Assembly (NCBI RefSeq): GCF_030053425.1
Contig: NZ_JASGBI010000001.1
Coordinates: 347,001 to 411,000 of the forward strand
Direction: 5' to 3'
Source of the DNA: Lysobacter stagni
GTDB taxonomy: Bacteria > Pseudomonadota > Gammaproteobacteria > Xanthomonadales > Xanthomonadaceae
Length of the DNA stretch: 64,000 bases
Shown: positions 10,503-20,851 of the stretch, piece by piece
How positions within the stretch are numbered: position 1 is the first letter of the stretch
Layout: each line of letters opens with the position of its first letter
The notes under the pieces: generated by a model
Seen by the model: the letters and a program-made list of their open reading frames with translations, nothing else
Told to the model about the DNA's origin: nothing
Databases searched by the model: none
Made by a program: the position numbers and the translations under genes

Positions 10503-12879
10503 CGCTCCCCGCTTCCGCCTTTTCGACCGGCTTCGTTCCCACGCCCAGCAGCTCCTTCTCGCGATCCCGCTCGTGGCGGCTGTCATCGCGGCAGGGCCCG
10601 CGAATGCCGCGATCGATCCGGACGATCTGCTGCCGGTGGACGAAGCGTTCGCGCTTCGGGCCGAAGCGGCCGGACCGGACCGCATCGAGATCCATTGGCA
10701 GATCGCCGACGGTTATTACCTGTACCGACACCGCATCGCCGTGCAGGCCGACGATGGCTTCGCCGCGCAGGCGCTGCAGTTGCCCAAGGGCGACGCCCAC
10801 GAGGACGAGTTCTTCGGCAAGGTCGAGACCTACCGCCAATCGCTCACCGCCGTGCTGCCGGGCGAAGCCCGTGGGCCGCAGGTCACGCTGAAGATCAAGT
10901 ACCAGGGCTGCGCCGACGCGGGCATCTGCTACCCGCCGCAGACGCGCAGCCTGACGGTCGCGTTGCCGAAGGCCGGAGCGGCCGGTGGCGATCGTCCGCT
11001 CGCGGAGTTCGGTGCGGGACGCAGCGGCGCGCCGCTGGGCGGCGGCCTGCTCGGCAGCGCGGACAACGCGGAAGCGCTGCCGCTGCCACCGGAACAGGCG
11101 TTCGGATTCGAAGCGATCGCTGGCGACGGCAACACGCTGTTGCTTCGCTTCACGCCGGCGCAGGGCTATTACCTGTATCGCGACCGGACCACGCTGAAAC
11201 TCGACGCGGCCGCGGCGCGCGCTGGCATCGCGCTGGGCGCGCCGCGCTGGCCGAAGGGCGTCGCCCACCGCGATGAGCACTTCGGCGATGTCGTCGTCTT
11301 CTTCGACCAGGTCGAGGTGCCGGTGCCGCTGGTTCGCTCGCGCGCCGATGCAGCGCCCCTGAACCTGACCGCCATCTTCCAGGGCTGCCAGACCGACGGC
11401 ATCTGCTACCCGCCGATGACCCGCACGGTGGAGATCGCCGTGCCGGCCGGCAAGGTGGGCGCCGCACCGGAGGGCAACGCCTCCGGTACCGCCGCGCTTC
11501 CGGCTACCGACACTTCCTCCAGCGTTTCATCGCCCGTCGCGACCGCACCGACCGCGGCAACCACCGCGAGCGACGACGAGTCCAATCTCGCCGAGGACAG
11601 TCGCCTGGCGCGGGCGCTGTCGGGCCCGAACCGCTGGTGGGCGCTGGCGAGCTTCTTCGGCTTCGGCCTGCTGCTGGCATTCACGCCGTGCGTGCTGCCG
11701 ATGATTCCGATCCTGTCGGGCCTCATCGCCGGTCACGGCCCGGGCCTGGGCGCGCGGCGCGCGTTCTCGCTGTCGTTCGTCTACGTGCTGGCCAACGCGC
11801 TGGTGTTCACCGTGGCCGGCGTGGTCGCCGGACTGGTCGGCGCGAACCTGCAGGTCGCCTTCCAGACGCCGTGGGTGATCATCGCCTTCGCGCTGCTGTT
11901 CGTCGTGTTGTCGTTGTCGAGCTTCGGGCTGTACGAACTGCAGCTGCCCAACGCCCTGCGCAACCGGCTCGGCTCGCTCAGCGATCGCCAGCGCAGCGGT
12001 TCATGGGTGGGCGTGGCGGTGATGGGCGCGCTGTCGGCATTGATCGTCGGGCCGTGCGTGGCGCCGCCGCTGGCGGCCGCCGTGCTGTACATCGGGCAGA
12101 CGCAGGACCCGGCCTTCGGCGGTGCGGCGTTGTTCCTGCTGGCCATGGGCATGGGCGTGCCGCTGCTCGCCTTCGGCGTGGCCGCGGGCAAGGGCCTGCC
12201 CACCAGCGGTCCGTGGATGGTCGGCGTGCAGCGCGTGTTCGGCTTCGTCTTCCTGGGCCTGGCGGTGTGGATGCTCTCGCGCATCCTGCCGCCGCCGGCG
12301 ACGCTGGCACTGTGGGGCGTGCTGCTGCTCGCCGCCGCGGCCGCCACCGCGGTCGCAATCCGCGCCGCGCGCGGCAACGGCGTGCGCGCGGTTGGCTGGA
12401 CCATGGCGCTGCTGCTGGGCGTGGTCGGCGCGGCGCAGGTCGTCGGCGCGATGGCCGGAAGCCACGACCCGCTGAAACCGCTCGCCGGCCTGCGCGCCGG
12501 CGGCGTGCGCGAAGCCGAACTGCCGTTCCGCAAGATCAAGTCGTTGGCCGACCTGGACCGCGAGGTCGCGGCCGCGAAGGCCGCCGGCAAGCCGGTGATG
12601 CTCGATTTCTATGCCGACTGGTGCGTCTCCTGCAAGGAGATGGAGAAGTACACCTTCCCCGAGCCCGCGGTACAGCAGGCACTGTCCGGATTCGTGCTGC
12701 TCAAGGCGGACGTCACCGCCAATGACGATGACGACCAGGCGCTGATGAAACGGCTGGGCATCATCGGCCCGCCGGCGACGCTGTACTTCCACGACGGCGC
12801 CGAACGTCGCGAGCTGCGCCTGTTCGGTTTCGAAGACGCCGCCAAGTTCGCCGAACGCGCAGGGCGCGCGGCCCGCTGA
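10495..12879 (+). CDS. dsbD: Thiol:disulfide interchange protein DsbD with two N-terminal alpha domains
   Basis: DsbD carries electrons from cytoplasmic thioredoxin across the inner membrane to periplasmic partners such as DsbC and cytochrome c maturation proteins. The ATG at 10495 starts a signal peptide (cleaved near GPANA-A). Unlike the E. coli protein (about 565 residues), this one has 794. It carries two DsbD-alpha domains in tandem, each with the active-site pair: CADAGICYPP near residue 139 and CQTDGICYPP near residue 298. The beta membrane domain (about 380-660) keeps both channel Cys, in FTPCVLPMIP and VGPCVAPPLA. The C-terminal thioredoxin-like gamma domain has WCVSCK near residue 710. 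It overlaps cutA by 8 nt and touches tlpA as TGATG. Confidence 0.95.
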   Translation: MTDAPRFRLFDRLRSHAQQLLLAIPLVAAVIAAGPANAAIDPDDLLPVDEAFALRAEAAGPDRIEIHWQIADGYYLYRHRIAVQADDGFAAQALQLPKGDAHEDEFFGKVETYRQSLTAVLPGEARGPQVTLKIKYQGCADAGICYPPQTRSLTVALPKAGAAGGDRPLAEFGAGRSGAPLGGGLLGSADNAEALPLPPEQAFGFEAIAGDGNTLLLRFTPAQGYYLYRDRTTLKLDAAAARAGIALGAPRWPKGVAHRDEHFGDVVVFFDQVEVPVPLVRSRADAAPLNLTAIFQGCQTDGICYPPMTRTVEIAVPAGKVGAAPEGNASGTAALPATDTSSSVSSPVATAPTAATTASDDESNLAEDSRLARALSGPNRWWALASFFGFGLLLAFTPCVLPMIPILSGLIAGHGPGLGARRAFSLSFVYVLANALVFTVAGVVAGLVGANLQVAFQTPWVIIAFALLFVVLSLSSFGLYELQLPNALRNRLGSLSDRQRSGSWVGVAVMGALSALIVGPCVAPPLAAAVLYIGQTQDPAFGGAALFLLAMGMGVPLLAFGVAAGKGLPTSGPWMVGVQRVFGFVFLGLAVWMLSRILPPPATLALWGVLLLAAAAATAVAIRAARGNGVRAVGWTMALLLGVVGAAQVVGAMAGSHDPLKPLAGLRAGGVREAELPFRKIKSLADLDREVAAAKAAGKPVMLDFYADWCVSCKEMEKYTFPEPAVQQALSGFVLLKADVTANDDDDQALMKRLGIIGPPATLYFHDGAERRELRLFGFEDAAKFAERAGRAAR

Positions 12880-13475
12880 TGGGTTCGACCGGCAAGATCC
12901 TGCTGGTCGCGGCCATCGCCGGTGTGCTCGGCGCGGCCGCGGGCCTGTTGCTCAACGGCCCGGGCCCGCTGCTGCGGACCGAGGTCGGGCAGCGCGCGCT
13001 GCAATCGGCGATGGAGGCCTCGGCGCCGAAACCGCCTGCGGACCTGCCCATCGCCCGGCGCGGCGAGGTCATCCCGACCCTGCAGCTGCCCGCGCTCGAC
13101 GGCGCCGCCGTGAAGCTTCCGGGCGCCTATGTCGGCCGGCCGATCCTGATCAACCTGTGGGCCAGCTGGTGCGGCCCCTGCATCCAGGAGATGCCTGAGC
13201 TGGACCGCTTCGCGGCCGCCCAGGGCGCGAACGGCACGCAAGTGGTCGGTATCGCGCTGGACGACGCCGACGCCGTGCACGACTTCCTGAAGCGCATTCC
13301 GGTGCGCTACCCCATCCTGCTGGACCAGGCCGGGCCACGCGACGCAGGCGTGCAACTGGGCAATCCCAAGGGCGTACTGCCCTACACGGTGCTGGTTTCG
13401 GCCGACGGACGGCTGCTGAAGCAGAAGATCGGCCCGTTCGAGCACGGCGAAATCGACAACTGGGTCTCAGATTAG
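12879..13475 (+). CDS. TlpA-family thioredoxin-like disulfide reductase
   Basis: This 198-residue periplasmic thiol reductase is anchored by an N-terminal membrane segment ([19 protein letters not shown]). The redox motif WCGPC lies at about residues 95-99 inside [19 protein letters not shown], and the cis-Pro loop is at GVLPYTVLV. Its start codon overlaps the dsbD stop by one base (TGATG), so the two are translationally coupled. TlpA is a plausible electron acceptor from this DsbD, keeping specific envelope Cys reduced, for example during cytochrome maturation. An AT-rich patch (CTATTTAAAT) follows in the 128-bp gap before aroQ and may hold the aroQ promoter. Confidence 0.9.
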   Translation: MGSTGKILLVAAIAGVLGAAAGLLLNGPGPLLRTEVGQRALQSAMEASAPKPPADLPIARRGEVIPTLQLPALDGAAVKLPGAYVGRPILINLWASWCGPCIQEMPELDRFAAAQGANGTQVVGIALDDADAVHDFLKRIPVRYPILLDQAGPRDAGVQLGNPKGVLPYTVLVSADGRLLKQKIGPFEHGEIDNWVSD

Positions 13476-13603
13476 AGCGTCCACTCAAACAACTATTTAA
13501 ATTCCGCGAACTTCGCCGATACGGCACCGAACGTCTGGACACCCTTTCAGGCATGGCGCACACTGCCGGCCTTCCGATCCCGTTCGAGTCACAACGGCCC
13601 CCG

Positions 13604-14059
13604 ATGGCGAAGCTGCTGGTCCTGCACGGCCCCAACCTGAACCTGCTCGGCACGCGCGAGCCGGAGGTCTACGGCCGCACGACCCTGGCGGACATCGAAA
13701 CCGACCTGCGCGCGCGCACCGAGGCCGCCGGCCACGACTACGACAGCCTGCAGGCCAACGCCGAGCACGCGCTCGTCGACCGGGTGCAGGCCGCGCGCGG
13801 CGACGGCACGGGCTTCATCGTGATCAACCCGGCCGCCTTCACCCACACCAGCGTCGCGCTGCGCGATGCGCTGGCGGCGGTGGCCATTCCCTTCATCGAA
13901 GTCCACCTGTCCAACCCGCACCGCCGCGAAGCGTTCCGCCACACCAGCTATTTCAGCGACCTGGCCGTGGGCGTGATCTGCGGTTTCGGCGCGGACAGCT
14001 ACCGCTACGCCCTCGACGCCGCGCTCGCCCGACTGGCCGGCGCCGCCGCGGCGCACTGA
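13604..14059 (+). CDS. aroQ: 3-dehydroquinate dehydratase, type II
   Basis: This enzyme dehydrates 3-dehydroquinate to 3-dehydroshikimate in the shikimate pathway. It is a 151-residue type II enzyme (normally dodecameric). Motifs are [16 protein letters not shown] (with the catalytic Tyr), [17 protein letters not shown] and [18 protein letters not shown] (with the active-site His). I chose the ATG at 13604 ([13 protein letters not shown]); the frame begins 17 codons earlier, but the family starts here. accB follows after 51 bp and accC after that. The aroQ-accB-accC order is a well-known proteobacterial cluster. Confidence 0.97.
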   Translation: MAKLLVLHGPNLNLLGTREPEVYGRTTLADIETDLRARTEAAGHDYDSLQANAEHALVDRVQAARGDGTGFIVINPAAFTHTSVALRDALAAVAIPFIEVHLSNPHRREAFRHTSYFSDLAVGVICGFGADSYRYALDAALARLAGAAAAH

Positions 14060-14110
14060 ATTCCAACCGACCTGCCCGCGCCAAGCGGGCGCATCACCTA
14101 GAGGCCCACC

Positions 14111-14581
14111 ATGGACCTGCGCAAAATCAAGAAGCTGATCGACCTGCTCGAGGAGTCGAATCTCGCCGAAATCGAGATCAAGGAAGGCGAGGAGTCGGTC
14201 CGCCTGGCCCGCACGCCGAAGGGCATCGCCGTTGCCGCGCCCGTGGTGCAGGCCGCGCCGGTTGCAGCGGCGCCGGTGATGCCGATGCACGGCCCGACCG
14301 AGGCCGCCAGCGGCGGCTCGCCCAAGCCGCATGCCGACCTTCCGCCGGGCCACGTCGTGCGCGCACCGATGGTCGGCACCTTCTACGCCTCGCCCTCGCC
14401 GGACAAGCCGGCATTCGTCAGCGTCGGCCAGTCGGTCAAGGCCGGCGACACGCTGGGCATCATCGAAGCGATGAAGATGTTCAACCCGATCGAGGCCGAT
14501 GTCGCCGGCACCGTGCTCAAGGTGATGGTCGAGAGCGGTCAGCCGATCGAGTTCGACCAGCCGCTGTTCGTCATCGGGTAA
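14111..14581 (+). CDS. accB: Biotin carboxyl carrier protein of acetyl-CoA carboxylase
   Basis: This 156-residue subunit carries the biotin of acetyl-CoA carboxylase, the first step of fatty-acid synthesis. The N-terminal [20 protein letters not shown] helix is typical, and an Ala/Pro-rich linker follows. The biotinyl domain carries [17 protein letters not shown], with the biotin-accepting Lys near residue 122. A GAGG ribosome site lies 8 nt upstream. It is followed by accC after 75 bp, presumably in one operon. Confidence 0.98.
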   Translation: MDLRKIKKLIDLLEESNLAEIEIKEGEESVRLARTPKGIAVAAPVVQAAPVAAAPVMPMHGPTEAASGGSPKPHADLPPGHVVRAPMVGTFYASPSPDKPAFVSVGQSVKAGDTLGIIEAMKMFNPIEADVAGTVLKVMVESGQPIEFDQPLFVIG

Positions 14582-14656
14582 GCGCGCCGGAACGCGGCGC
14601 GGTTTCCTGCCGCTGCGTTCCCCGCTTTCCTCGTCCCCGCTTTCGAGAACAGCCTC

Positions 14657-16024
<1,368 letters not shown>

Positions 16025-16086
16025 CCGTCACGTGCCGCGGCGATGCGCCGCGGCTTCGTGCGCGGCCCATCCTCCACGGAGTTTTC

Positions 16087-16896
16087 ATGAAGTCGCGTCT
16101 GCTGCTTGCCCTCGTTCTGGGCCTGGCGTCGTCGCAGGCCATCGGCGCGAAAGCGCGCACCGCCAGCGACTGGCTGCAGGTGGAGATGGCCGGCCCCTCG
16201 TCCGCCCTCGTCGGCAGGGTGTATCGCGAGCAGTTGCTGGCCTGGTACCGCGACAGCGGCACGATGGACGAGGCCGAACTCAAGACGTTGCCGGAGGCGG
16301 AGTACTTCGCCTTCCGGCCCGATCTCACCCGCTTCGCCATCGATCGCGGCGACATGGCCGGGCAATGGACATTCTCGGCGCCGCAGACGGGCCAGTGGCC
16401 CGACAGCGCGGTCCAGATCGTCGACCGATCCGACACGATCAACTACCGCATCCTCGTCCGCATCTACTGCGATCCCGCGCAGGCGGCATGCCGCAAGCTG
16501 CGCGATGACACCGCGGCGATGGCCCCGCCGGAACCGCCCACGCATCCGGACACGGTGAGCTACGCGGCATGGCGTGCGCTGGTGGAGAAGGAAGCCTGCA
16601 CGCCGGGGCCGAAGGCCATGCCTGCCCCGCCCTATCCCGTTTCGATGGCGCGTGCCGGCGAAGGCGGGCGTGTGCAACTGCAACTGCTGGTCAATGCCTG
16701 CGGCGAGGTCCGCGCAGTGCGACTGAGCGAGTCCTCCGGCTATCCGTTGCTGGACCAGTCGGCGATCACCACCGCGTGGCGTTGGCGCACCCAGTCCGAA
16801 CGCCAGCCGTCGGGTGCGACGGTCAAGGTGCCGGTGGACTTCGTGCCTCCGCCGGAAGCGGTGCAGGCACACCGGACCGAACGTCCCGGCCGCTGA
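16087..16896 (+). CDS. Periplasmic protein with TonB-type C-terminal domain
   Basis: This 269-residue protein has a cleavable-looking signal peptide (MKSRLLLALVLGLASSQAIG then AK) rather than the N-terminal membrane anchor of true TonB. The ATG at 16087 has GGAG 6 nt upstream. The last 90 residues carry a TonB_C-like fold: GRVQLQLLVNACGEVRAVRL and SSGYPLLDQSAITTAWRWR. The middle region (about 30-160) has no motif I recognise. Without ExbB/ExbD neighbours and without an anchor it is unlikely to transmit energy. It may be an envelope protein that borrows the domain for binding. Its gene converges on the membrane-protein gene pair to its right. Confidence 0.7.
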   Translation: MKSRLLLALVLGLASSQAIGAKARTASDWLQVEMAGPSSALVGRVYREQLLAWYRDSGTMDEAELKTLPEAEYFAFRPDLTRFAIDRGDMAGQWTFSAPQTGQWPDSAVQIVDRSDTINYRILVRIYCDPAQAACRKLRDDTAAMAPPEPPTHPDTVSYAAWRALVEKEACTPGPKAMPAPPYPVSMARAGEGGRVQLQLLVNACGEVRAVRLSESSGYPLLDQSAITTAWRWRTQSERQPSGATVKVPVDFVPPPEAVQAHRTERPGR

Positions 16897-16916
16897 GGCC
16901 GGAGACGACTACGGCT

Positions 16917-17324
16917 TTACCGGGGGCGTGCATCGCCGCCGACGTTGCCGGAAGAAACACCGGCCGCGGCGGCCGGAGCGCTCTGCGAACCCGGGATCGG
17001 CGCCACGCCGGCAGCGGACGACGGACTGACCACCATCACGTACTCGCTCGATCCATCGGGCCACACCACCTTGAAGGTGCTTCCCGGTGGCAGCGTGGAG
17101 AACGGTGCGCCACTGCTGGCGCGGTACACCGCCGCCACCTGCGAGGCACCCGACATCCGCACGTCTTCCGAGGAGTGCACCGTGGTCACGGCGACCTGCG
17201 ATAGCTGACGGTACTCGTCGCCCAGCACGTCGATCATGACGCCTGCAGCGCCGACCGAGTACGTGGCGAACAGCAGTACCCAGAAGTACCGCCCCGCCTT
17301 GCTTGCCCAGCGTTGGTTCTTCAT
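16917..17324 (-). CDS. Small membrane-anchored hypothetical protein
   Basis: This 135-residue protein starts at the ATG at 17324, which overlaps the TGA of the preceding gene as ATGA. That is strong evidence for coupled translation and fixes this start. A membrane segment lies at about residues 14-32 (YFWVLLFATYSVGAAGVMI). The rest is a periplasmic domain ending in an Ala/Ser/Gly-rich tail. FKVVWPDGSSEYVMVVSP is the only conserved-looking stretch. I recognise no family. It probably works with the 330-residue membrane protein encoded just before it. Confidence 0.6.
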   Translation of the reverse strand: MKNQRWASKAGRYFWVLLFATYSVGAAGVMIDVLGDEYRQLSQVAVTTVHSSEDVRMSGASQVAAVYRASSGAPFSTLPPGSTFKVVWPDGSSEYVMVVSPSSAAGVAPIPGSQSAPAAAAGVSSGNVGGDARPR

Positions 17325-18313
17325 TGCCTGGTCCTCTTCTCGCCCATCAGCGAGTCGATCATGTCGTTGATTACGTCTGCGCCCTGGCGCGGGACTGCGG
17401 CGTCGAACACGAAACGCTCGAAGTCCTGTTCCGGATCGCGTGAGCAGATGCCGCCATTGGCGCAGTAGGAAGTCATCAGCGCGCTGTTCGGGCCGCAGTC
17501 CAGCCCGAGCCGGCAGGCGGAGAGCTGCCACGCGAGTTCGGCGAACTGCGTGCCGGCCACCTGGTCGGCCAGTGCGGTCTGCCCGCTCGCGGCGATGCCC
17601 ATGCCCGGCGACAGCGCCGAGTACGCTTCCGGATCGGCCGAGCGCTGCACGCGCTGCACCAGATCGCGCTTGTATTCCGGGGTTTCATGCAGCGGCTGGC
17701 CCGAGGCCATCAGCGACGCCTCCGCAGCGAGGCTGCCGGCCTCCGCGGCCTCGGCGCGCTTGAGCACGATCATGCGCGGCGTCAGTTCGTCCTGCGGCAC
17801 GAAGCGCGCGCAGCGCTGGCTGATGCGCTCGCGCGCGGCGACCATCGCGCGCGATCCGCGCATGGCCATGTCCTGGATGGTGCGCGTGTCGCGGTCGTAA
17901 GCCGCCGGCGCCATCGCGAATGGCGAGCAGTAGTCGTACACGCGGCTGATCATCCAGATCGCATCGGCATCGTTGTCGCGTGCGGCCGATTCCAACGACT
18001 GGACATAGGCGTACAGATCGCTGCTGGCTTCGAAGCGCGCGCGGATACCGGGGGCGGTCGGCACACGCACCGGCACGGCTTCGATGCCGCTGGAACGCGG
18101 ATGATCGATGCTCGCGCCCTGGCTTGCCTGCATCGCGGCGTCGACTGCGGTGACGATGGCGACCGGCTCCACGTGCGCGACCCGGTTGCGGTACACCGCC
18201 CAACCGGCGACCGACACGATGCCAAGCACGACAATGGCTGCCCACGCGAGCGCACGCGGTCCCGGCGCCGAAGGCGGCCGTCCTCGCAACCCGGTTTGCA
18301 GAATGTCGGGCAT
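17321..18313 (-). CDS. Membrane-anchored hypothetical protein
   Basis: This 330-residue protein has one N-terminal transmembrane helix (ALAWAAIVVLGIVSVAGWAVY, about 21-41) and a mostly helical periplasmic domain. That domain has Cys pairs near the end (SACRLGLDCG, SYCANGGICSRD). The region YVQSLESAARDNDADAIWMI and its repeats of Ala-rich helices suggest a Sel1/TPR-like solenoid, but no repeat is clear. It is the first gene of a two-gene unit with the 135-residue protein and is divergent from prmA across a 167-bp gap. Function is unknown. Confidence 0.6.
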   Translation of the reverse strand: MPDILQTGLRGRPPSAPGPRALAWAAIVVLGIVSVAGWAVYRNRVAHVEPVAIVTAVDAAMQASQGASIDHPRSSGIEAVPVRVPTAPGIRARFEASSDLYAYVQSLESAARDNDADAIWMISRVYDYCSPFAMAPAAYDRDTRTIQDMAMRGSRAMVAARERISQRCARFVPQDELTPRMIVLKRAEAAEAGSLAAEASLMASGQPLHETPEYKRDLVQRVQRSADPEAYSALSPGMGIAASGQTALADQVAGTQFAELAWQLSACRLGLDCGPNSALMTSYCANGGICSRDPEQDFERFVFDAAVPRQGADVINDMIDSLMGEKRTRQ

Positions 18314-18480
18314 GTGTGCCGGAATCGAAGAATGGCGGCCATTCTAGGGCAATCGGCCGGCCAGCCTGAGCGAAACGGCCTGAATGCGACACCGCTCACG
18401 GCGGGCTGCGGTGCGCGCGCGCTTTACGCGACGGGCATCCCGGCCCACCATGGCCGCCCGGCCGCCCCCATCCGACGCCC

Positions 18481-19401
18481 ATGCCGTTCCTCGAACTCAC
18501 CCTGCCCTGCACGGAAGCCCAGCAGACGCGCTATGAGCGCGCGCTGGAGGACGTCGGCGCGCTCGCGGTCACCCTGGCCGACGCTCATGCCGACGCGCCC
18601 GACGAACAGGCCATCTTCGAACCCGGTGTCGGTGAGATGCCGTTGTGGAACGAACTGACCCTGACCGCCCTGTTCGAGGAAGGCACGCCGCCGGAACTGC
18701 TGTTGCATGCCCTGAGCGCGATCGACGAAGGCCTGGACTGGTCGCGCGCGAGTTTCCGCGACGTGGCCGACCAGGACTGGGAACGCGCGTGGATGGATCA
18801 GTACGAACCGCTGCAGTTCGGTCGCCGTACCTGGATCGTGCCGTGGAACCATGAGCTGCCGCCCGGAGCGGATGCGCCCGACGCGGCCGTGGTGCGACTG
18901 GACCCGGGTCTGGCGTTCGGCTCCGGCACGCACCCCACCACCGCCCTGTGCCTGCAGTGGCTGGACACGCTGGCCGATGAAGGCCTGCTGCAAGGCAAGC
19001 GCGTGCTCGACTTCGGTTGCGGCTCGGGCATCCTCGCACTGGCTGCATTGAAACTGGGCGCGGCGCAGGCCATCGGCGTGGACAACGATCCGCAGGCGCT
19101 GCTCGCCACCGCCGACAACGCCGAACGCAACGGCGTGGCCGATCGCCTGGTGGCCCACGCGCCGGAAGCGGAGCCGGCCGACACCTATCCGGTCGTGGTC
19201 GCCAACATCCTGGCGTCCGCGCTGGTGTCGCTGGCCGACACGCTTGCCGCCCGGGTCGCGCCGGGTGGCCGCATCGCCATGTCGGGCATCCTCGCCGGCC
19301 AGGAGGACGAGGTCATCGCGCGTTACGCGAAGGACTTCGAATCGCTGCAGGCCGACCGCCAGGAAGACTGGATGCGTGTCACAGGCGTGCGTCGCCCCTG
19401 A
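18481..19401 (+). CDS. prmA: Ribosomal protein L11 methyltransferase
   Basis: PrmA trimethylates lysines and the N-terminus of ribosomal protein L11 using S-adenosylmethionine. At 306 residues it is near family length. The N-terminal substrate-recognition domain is followed by the class I methyltransferase core: [18 protein letters not shown], then [20 protein letters not shown] (SAM loop), [19 protein letters not shown] and [14 protein letters not shown] (the NPxY-like NILA catalytic segment). It begins the prmA-DUF3426-fis block that is conserved in Xanthomonadaceae. Confidence 0.97.
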   Translation: MPFLELTLPCTEAQQTRYERALEDVGALAVTLADAHADAPDEQAIFEPGVGEMPLWNELTLTALFEEGTPPELLLHALSAIDEGLDWSRASFRDVADQDWERAWMDQYEPLQFGRRTWIVPWNHELPPGADAPDAAVVRLDPGLAFGSGTHPTTALCLQWLDTLADEGLLQGKRVLDFGCGSGILALAALKLGAAQAIGVDNDPQALLATADNAERNGVADRLVAHAPEAEPADTYPVVVANILASALVSLADTLAARVAPGGRIAMSGILAGQEDEVIARYAKDFESLQADRQEDWMRVTGVRRP

Positions 19402-19435
19402 CATGCCGCACGGTGTGCATGGTTGAATAGCCGCC

Positions 19436-20329
19436 ATGTTCGTTTCGTGCCCGCACTGCGGTTTCCTGGTCGCGCTGATCGTCCGCGAGGACGACCAGCC
19501 GCAACGCTGTCCGCGCTGCGACGGCATCGTGCAGGCAACGCCCGGGGACGCATCATCGTCCGCGGACGATGTCCCCGCCGACACAGCGCCCATGGAAATG
19601 GCGGAGGACGCGGCGGCCGCTGACGCGGACGCCGATGCATCCGCGCCCGGGTCGGTTACCGATGAAACGACAGCAGACAACGCCGATGAGGCGTCGGCTG
19701 TGCCGGACGTCGAGGCGATACCCGACACCGCCGCACCGAGCTACGAAGAGGCCATTGCCGCGGCAACCGCTGGCAGCGCGCCCCCTCGCGCACGACGTGG
19801 CGCACGTCCGCGCCGCAAGGGTGGACCCAGCTTCGCGCGCCATACCGTCGCGCCCGCGCCGCGACGCACGTCGTGGCGCGCCATCGCCGCGATCGCCGCA
19901 CTGACGTTGCTGCTCGCATTGCAGCTGCTGCTCGCGCAGCGACAGGAACTGGCCGCCGATCCGCGCTGGCGACCGTTCGTCGCCGGCATGTGCGGCGTGC
20001 TGCGTTGCCAGCTGCCGCCCTGGCGCGAACCGGCCGCCTTCACCATGCTTCAGCGCAGCGTGCGACCCAAGCCCGGCGACGCTGGCGTGCTGTCGATCGA
20101 GGCCAGCTTCCGCAACGATGCGCGGTGGGCGCAGCCCTGGCCGGTGCTGATGCTCAGCCTCTCGGATGTCGATGGCCGACAAGTCGGCCTGCGCGCGTTC
20201 GAACCCGGGGAGTACCGCCGCGAACACCACCCGGGCGACGAGTTGCTGCCGGGGCAGAGCGCCACCGTTTCGATGGACGTGATCGAGCCCGCACCACGCA
20301 TCGTCGCCTTTACTTTCGACTTCCGCTGA
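19436..20329 (+). CDS. DUF3426 zinc-ribbon membrane protein
   Basis: This 297-residue protein begins with an MJ0042-type zinc ribbon (CPHCGF then CPRCDG, residues 5-33). An acidic, Ala-rich low-complexity stretch (about 40-110) and a basic patch follow. One membrane helix (IAAIAALTLLLALQLLLAQR, about 148-167) leads to a C-terminal DUF3426 domain that ends IVAFTFDFR. Function is unknown; the domain order is typical of the family. It lies 34 bp after prmA and 96 bp before fis. Confidence 0.88.
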   Translation: MFVSCPHCGFLVALIVREDDQPQRCPRCDGIVQATPGDASSSADDVPADTAPMEMAEDAAAADADADASAPGSVTDETTADNADEASAVPDVEAIPDTAAPSYEEAIAAATAGSAPPRARRGARPRRKGGPSFARHTVAPAPRRTSWRAIAAIAALTLLLALQLLLAQRQELAADPRWRPFVAGMCGVLRCQLPPWREPAAFTMLQRSVRPKPGDAGVLSIEASFRNDARWAQPWPVLMLSLSDVDGRQVGLRAFEPGEYRREHHPGDELLPGQSATVSMDVIEPAPRIVAFTFDFR

Positions 20330-20346
20330 AAGCGACCGCGATCACA

Positions 20347-20376
20347 TTGTGGCCTGCGACGGACGCGCGCTAGACT
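20347..20376 (+). promoter_or_regulatory. Possible fis promoter
   Basis: TTGTGG (20347-20352) and TAGACT (20371-20376), spaced 18 bp apart, lie about 50 bp before the fis start. The same TAGACTCCGCT string recurs at 20738, upstream of the trypsin-like protease gene, suggesting a shared promoter sequence. This is a sequence match only. Confidence 0.4.
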
Positions 20377-20425
20377 CCGCTTCCCGTCGACCGGACCCCG
20401 GACGACTGCCGCATTGGGGAACCCG

Positions 20426-20701
20426 TTGAACGCCGCCACCGACCGTACCGACGCCGCCGCACGCACCGCACCCCGCGTGCCGCTGCGCGACCACGTCGCC
20501 ACGTCGATCCGCCGTTTCCTCGGCGACCTGGACGGCTGCGGGACCGAGAACCTCTACGAGATCGCGCTGCGCGAACTTGAAATCCCGCTGTTCGTGGAAG
20601 TGCTTCAGCACTGCGACGGCAACCAGAGCCGCGCCGCGGCGATGCTCGGCATCCATCGCGCCACGCTGCGCAAGAAGCTGCGCGAGTACGGGCTGGACTG
20701 A
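20426..20701 (+). CDS. fis: Fis-family nucleoid-associated DNA-binding protein
   Basis: This 91-residue protein has the standard Fis size. The C-terminal DNA-binding helix-turn-helix is [20 protein letters not shown] then KKLREYGLD. The N-terminal helices ([34 protein letters not shown]) make the dimer core. I chose the TTG at 20426 ([14 protein letters not shown]) because a GGGGA sits 5 nt upstream; a TTG at 20414 would add four residues. Fis bends DNA and controls growth-phase gene expression. In relatives fis is followed directly by purH, but here two extra genes intervene. Confidence 0.93.
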   Translation: MNAATDRTDAAARTAPRVPLRDHVATSIRRFLGDLDGCGTENLYEIALRELEIPLFVEVLQHCDGNQSRAAAMLGIHRATLRKKLREYGLD

Positions 20702-20851
20702 GCCCTCGGGCCTTCCTCCCACTACACCCGAATCCGATAGACTCCGCTGGACCGGCTGGGGAGCTTCGCCAGAAGCGGCCGGTCAATACGTCCATGCCAT
20801 GTGCCGGCGTCATTCGTCGGAAGTCGTGGCGCAGCCGGGGGAAGCTGTCCA

